Shown here one piece after another: positions 35,400 to 38,900 of a stretch of DNA of 38,900 nt (the first letter of the stretch is position 1; every line of letters starts with the position of its first letter). The notes under the pieces are model-generated. The model saw only the letters and a program-made list of their open reading frames with translations. It was not told the origin of the DNA and did no database searches. The DNA is from Cruorifilaria tuberocauda (taxonomy: Eukaryota; Nematoda; Chromadorea; Rhabditida; Onchocercidae): the NCBI GenBank assembly GCA_013365365.1, contig JABVXU010000505.1, positions 1-38,900 of the forward strand. Reading direction: 5' to 3'. Made by a program: the position numbers and the translations under genes.

Positions 35400-38300
35400 T
35401 TACTTTACATATGAGTTATTAACGAAAAATTCGAGTGTATCAGCGCTTAATGGTTTATTAGCAGGATTGATAGTCATCGGTGGTCGACTATCATAAAGTA
35501 CGGGTGATTGAAGAAGAATAATCAAAGTACCGAATACGTTAACCACACTGAAGATTATCAGCATCAATCGATCTAGTACCATTGATATGTAGCACCAATC
35601 TTCCGATACCTGCAATTTTAATAGCAAATTTAAAATTTTATTAATTATTGTGGAAAGGAAAGTACAAAATAAAGTATGAGTTAAAAAGTAGTATTAGATG
35701 ATAGTTAGTTTAAATAAAAAAAAAAAGAAAACGTACTTGATTATCTTTTTTCATGGCTCGAAAATGATCAGCAATAAAAGATACATTATCGATCATGCGA
35801 CGAATTAAATCTGGATGCATTCCTCGAAGTCGTGCTAGTTGTGATAATCGCATTTGACCATCAATTAGATTATTAATTGATAGGAAACATGGACTTGCTC
35901 GACGAGATGTTGAAGATGATAATAAATCTTAAATATAAATTTAAATTTTTTAACTGAAAAATGAAAAGGCTTACTGTAGATTCAGGAAGTTTTGTTATTG
36001 TAAAACTTGATAATTTATTTTCTATATGAAGTATCTTCGAAAAATTGTTAGTGTAGATATTATGATAATAATGATAATTATGATGGGGATGATGATAACA
36101 ATAACAATTTGAACATTCAATTATATGTAATTATTCGATTATTTCATTTGTATTTAATCATTAAATTATTTCAAGTATTTAATTATTTTGTTTATATTTA
36201 ATTTGTCTCTAACTTAGAAAAGCGTTAAAAAAGAAAAATTTCAGGAAATCTAACTTACCGGATGATCTATTGCTGCTTTCCTCGGAAGCATCATCTTCCG
36301 GTGGTTTGATGAATAAATATTTAGGTAACGTTTTCAAGAATACCTGACGCATCCATTTTGACATTGGATGAATGGTACCACCTCTGAAAGAAGAAATAAA
36401 TTAAAATACCTTAATTAGTTTTTTCAAATATAAATCTTATAAAAGGAATTTATAAATGATAAAAAATATTATTAATAGAAGTGAAAAGAAGACTGATTTG
36501 ATTCCAAATTGTATCTTTGAGAAATTAAGCAAATCTGAAAATCATTTCCTCCTGTTTATCATGATGAATTATAAGGGAACTAATGATTGATTGATTTAAA
36601 GAATGATCGATTGGTCAAGAATGATTAAAGAGTGACAAATAATCGATTTATTTAAAAATTATCTTAGTAAAATCGATTATTTTGATCGATTATTATATCA
36701 ATTTTTTAACATTGCAATCAATCATCCTTGTCAATTTAATATTCACAGTATATAATTCGATCAATAGTTGAAATTTCATTGCTATGATAAGATAATAAGT
36801 AATAGTAAGTAAATTATGGTGATAAAGTTATAGTGATAGCATGAAAGTAAAGTAATAGAAGCAAATATGAATATGAAAAAAGTGCTATAAAACTTATTTA
36901 CAATGTTAGAGTGCAAATGAAAAAGATAGTTTGCCTTTTTTGCACTGACGTTAATTTACTTCAAATACTGATGATAATTTTGATCATAAATATAATGCCA
37001 AAGTTTGTGTTGAAATAAAGTGATAATACTTGGAAACTTATTTCCAGTCAATAGTTTCATAAGTTTCGTAAGATAATAATAGTTTATAATAGTTTTAATA
37101 ATAGTTATAAGAATAGTTTTTAGTTTCGTAAGATGATAAAGAATTGAAACAAACGCTATGTTACTGTTTCAAGTTCCTCTGAAGTTTTACTCTAATACCT
37201 CCTATTTAGAATCTATCTGTTCTTTTCCAAATAGAAAAAATGATAAAACTGAAAAAGTAATAAGTTACTTTTTTAATTAATCAAAAAAAAAAAACATACC
37301 GACGATAGTAGCTAACAGTAAGTATAGAGAGGAAAATTGATGCCGAAACAAGAAATAATGTAAATAATAGATACTTTCCAATTAATGGTATTACCATTGA
37401 TGTTGGTGGTATGAGATCAATAAGAACCAAATAAAATACAGTTAAAGTAACCAGTACTGCTATCGAGAATGATACTTTATGTTCAATACCGGGAATATAG
37501 AAAACAAAAGTTGTAACAATTGCTGAAATAAAACGAAAAAAAAAAATTTTAACTAAAATCTTTAAAAGTTTAATAGTTTAAAAAAATGCAATGTATTTAT
37601 TACTATATTTCATTACTCAACAATAATTAATGATTACTTAACCTAGCTATAACTTAACGATTATTCTTTTCCCTAATTAAAACAAAAAAGAAGCAAATTC
37701 CTATTTTAGCTTTATAATTTTCAAATATTAGCAATTTTTAAATTTTAATAAAATAGAATTAAAAATAAAATTTACCTATTAGCATACATGGAATAACTAG
37801 GTTAACAGTGTAAAAAAGTGTTTTACGACGTAGCGATAAATAGAACGTAATATCGATATAGAATTCTTGACCGCAACAACCGGGATAGAGACGTTCATAA
37901 CGACGACTTGTTAAACTTATCAAATCCCATTCACGACTCCTAAAATACGATTATATTTAAAAAGAAAATAGTTATATTTTCATTTCAGGAATTTCAGAAA
38001 ATATCAGGAAAATTCAGGAAATTTCCATCTAATCATTAAATAGTAATTTCAGACTAACAGTTTCAAAATTTATTGAATAAAAAACTAGCTATTAAAATTG
38101 TTTAGAGAACTTACGGATAATAAGATGATAAATCCATTCCTTGCTCCAGAAATTGATATTCATTTCCATTTTCATCGTATTGTGTTATGATATCATCCGT
38201 AGGATTAGTCTTGAAAAAGGTTATATTTCAAAAAAATAATCTTTTGTAAAAAAAAAAAAAAAAACAATTGCTATTATTTATTTGTGTCTTGAAAAATTTA

Positions 38301-38610
38301 CCACTATCTGGATATAGTTATCAATTTCCTAAACTGTGATATTTTACAATTAATTCAACAGTAATGCTATCTGGATATAGTTATCAGTTTCCTGAATTTT
38401 GATGTCTTGTAATTAATTCAGGGGTAATTTCATCTGATATAGTTATCGATTTATTGAATTGTGATATTTTGCAATTAATTCTATTCTAATCTACTAAAAT
38501 TCATAATTTACCGGTAATTGTCGAACATCAATTAAGAAACCGTTGTATGACCAGGTACCAAACTTCATTGAACATGATTGCTTATCATATGGAAAATATT
38601 CGATATCTAT
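35400..38610 (-). CDS. nicotinic acetylcholine receptor subunit, 3' seven exons (5' end outside window)
   Basis: Exons are 38610-38512, 38209-38115, 37939-37776, 37522-37300, 36383-36259, 35927-35737 and 35609-35400. Phases match and give 368 residues plus stop; the ligand-domain start lies beyond the window. In fragment numbering: the end of the Cys-loop is [13 protein letters not shown] (Cys13). Then come [10 protein letters not shown], loop C with vicinal cysteines at 86-87 in [16 protein letters not shown]1 (105-130, with [11 protein letters not shown]), M2 (136-155), PPTS at 158-161 and M3 (163-190). A cytoplasmic loop of about 115 residues follows, then M4 ([12 protein letters not shown] onward). 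Vicinal cysteines mark an alpha-type subunit. M2 is atypical: His at -1' where Glu is usual, Ala at 6' and Val at 9'. It differs from UNC-38, UNC-29 and ACR-16 as I remember them; ACR-12 or the ACR-2/ACR-3 group is possible but not settled. The product is expected in plasma membrane of muscle or neurons as part of a pentameric cation channel. Confidence 0.88.
38300..38510. repeat. 63-bp tandem repeat in receptor intron
   Basis: The phrase gatatagttatc begins at 38311 and 38374 and, slightly changed, at 38436 (periods 63 and 62). Each unit contains gatattttacaattaattc. It lies in the intron between the first two exons present. Confidence 0.75.
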
Positions 38611-38900
38611 CTTTAAAAAAATAACTCCTTCGTGGCAATTAATTAAATTTTCAAAGAAACTACAAACTGTAAGAACAATAATCTTTGAAATTTGAAATTT
38701 TGTAGTCTAAAATTTCTTTAATGATTGTCTAGCAGTTAGCTTATTTAATCAAAAGCAAATGAATCTCAAATTAATATTTTGCAAATTGGTCAAGGACGAA
38801 TTATGCCAAGAAATTAGCTAACAATAAAAGAGATGATGCTTGCAAAGTTTAATAAGTTAGCATTGCATAGTGATAATTGTTTTTTATTTGATTTAATATT

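Noticed and set aside
1..38900. tRNA, rRNA or transposon genes
   Set aside because: I saw no cloverleaf-like GC-rich segment, no rRNA sequence, and no transposase or reverse-transcriptase motifs on either strand; a covariance-model or repeat-library search would be decisive.

Overview
This window looks like nuclear DNA of a parasitic nematode, most like a filarial or other spirurid worm. The base composition is very AT-rich. Introns are bounded by GT/AG with TTTCAG- or TTTTAG-type acceptors, there are spliced-leader-like acceptors just upstream of start codons, and two genes sit 99 bases apart in the manner of a nematode operon. The encoded proteins are metazoan and nematode-like. All gene models were built by hand by matching exon phases; no database search was run, so family assignments rest on recognised motifs.

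Layout. 1-6190: no gene seen; AT-rich DNA with several repeat families, including a 54-bp minisatellite. 6218-10691 (+): an eight-exon gene for an acidic, unrecognised 284-residue protein. Four palindromic paired GATA motifs lie just upstream of it. 10692-13293: repeat-rich spacer full of TGATAA/TTATCA. 13294-20964 (-): a GATA-type zinc-finger transcription factor of the ELT-2 (endodermal) type, 10 exons, with an orphan coding-like segment (13294-13404) that may be an additional last exon. 20965-27483: about 6.5 kb upstream of that gene, holding microsatellites and candidate GATA sites but no convincing gene. 27484-33211 (-): a two-gene operon. Its first gene is a complete 15-exon TM9SF2/EMP70-family nonaspanin of 653 residues; the second is a small unrecognised membrane protein. 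33235-35386: probable operon promoter. 35400-38610 (-): the 3' seven exons of a nicotinic acetylcholine receptor subunit, whose N-terminal part lies beyond the right edge.

The unknown gene and the GATA gene converge tail to tail, while the operon and the receptor share the minus strand. The clearest link between elements is regulatory: the left two-thirds of the window is crowded with TGATAA, the core site of ELT-2-type factors, and this is the locus that encodes such a factor. Autoregulation and co-regulation of the neighbour are therefore reasonable inferences. Part of the excess comes from local tandem duplication, so the hypothesis needs conservation or binding data. The TM9SF2 operon has TGATAA at roughly background density and few tandem repeats, so the window has two different DNA textures.
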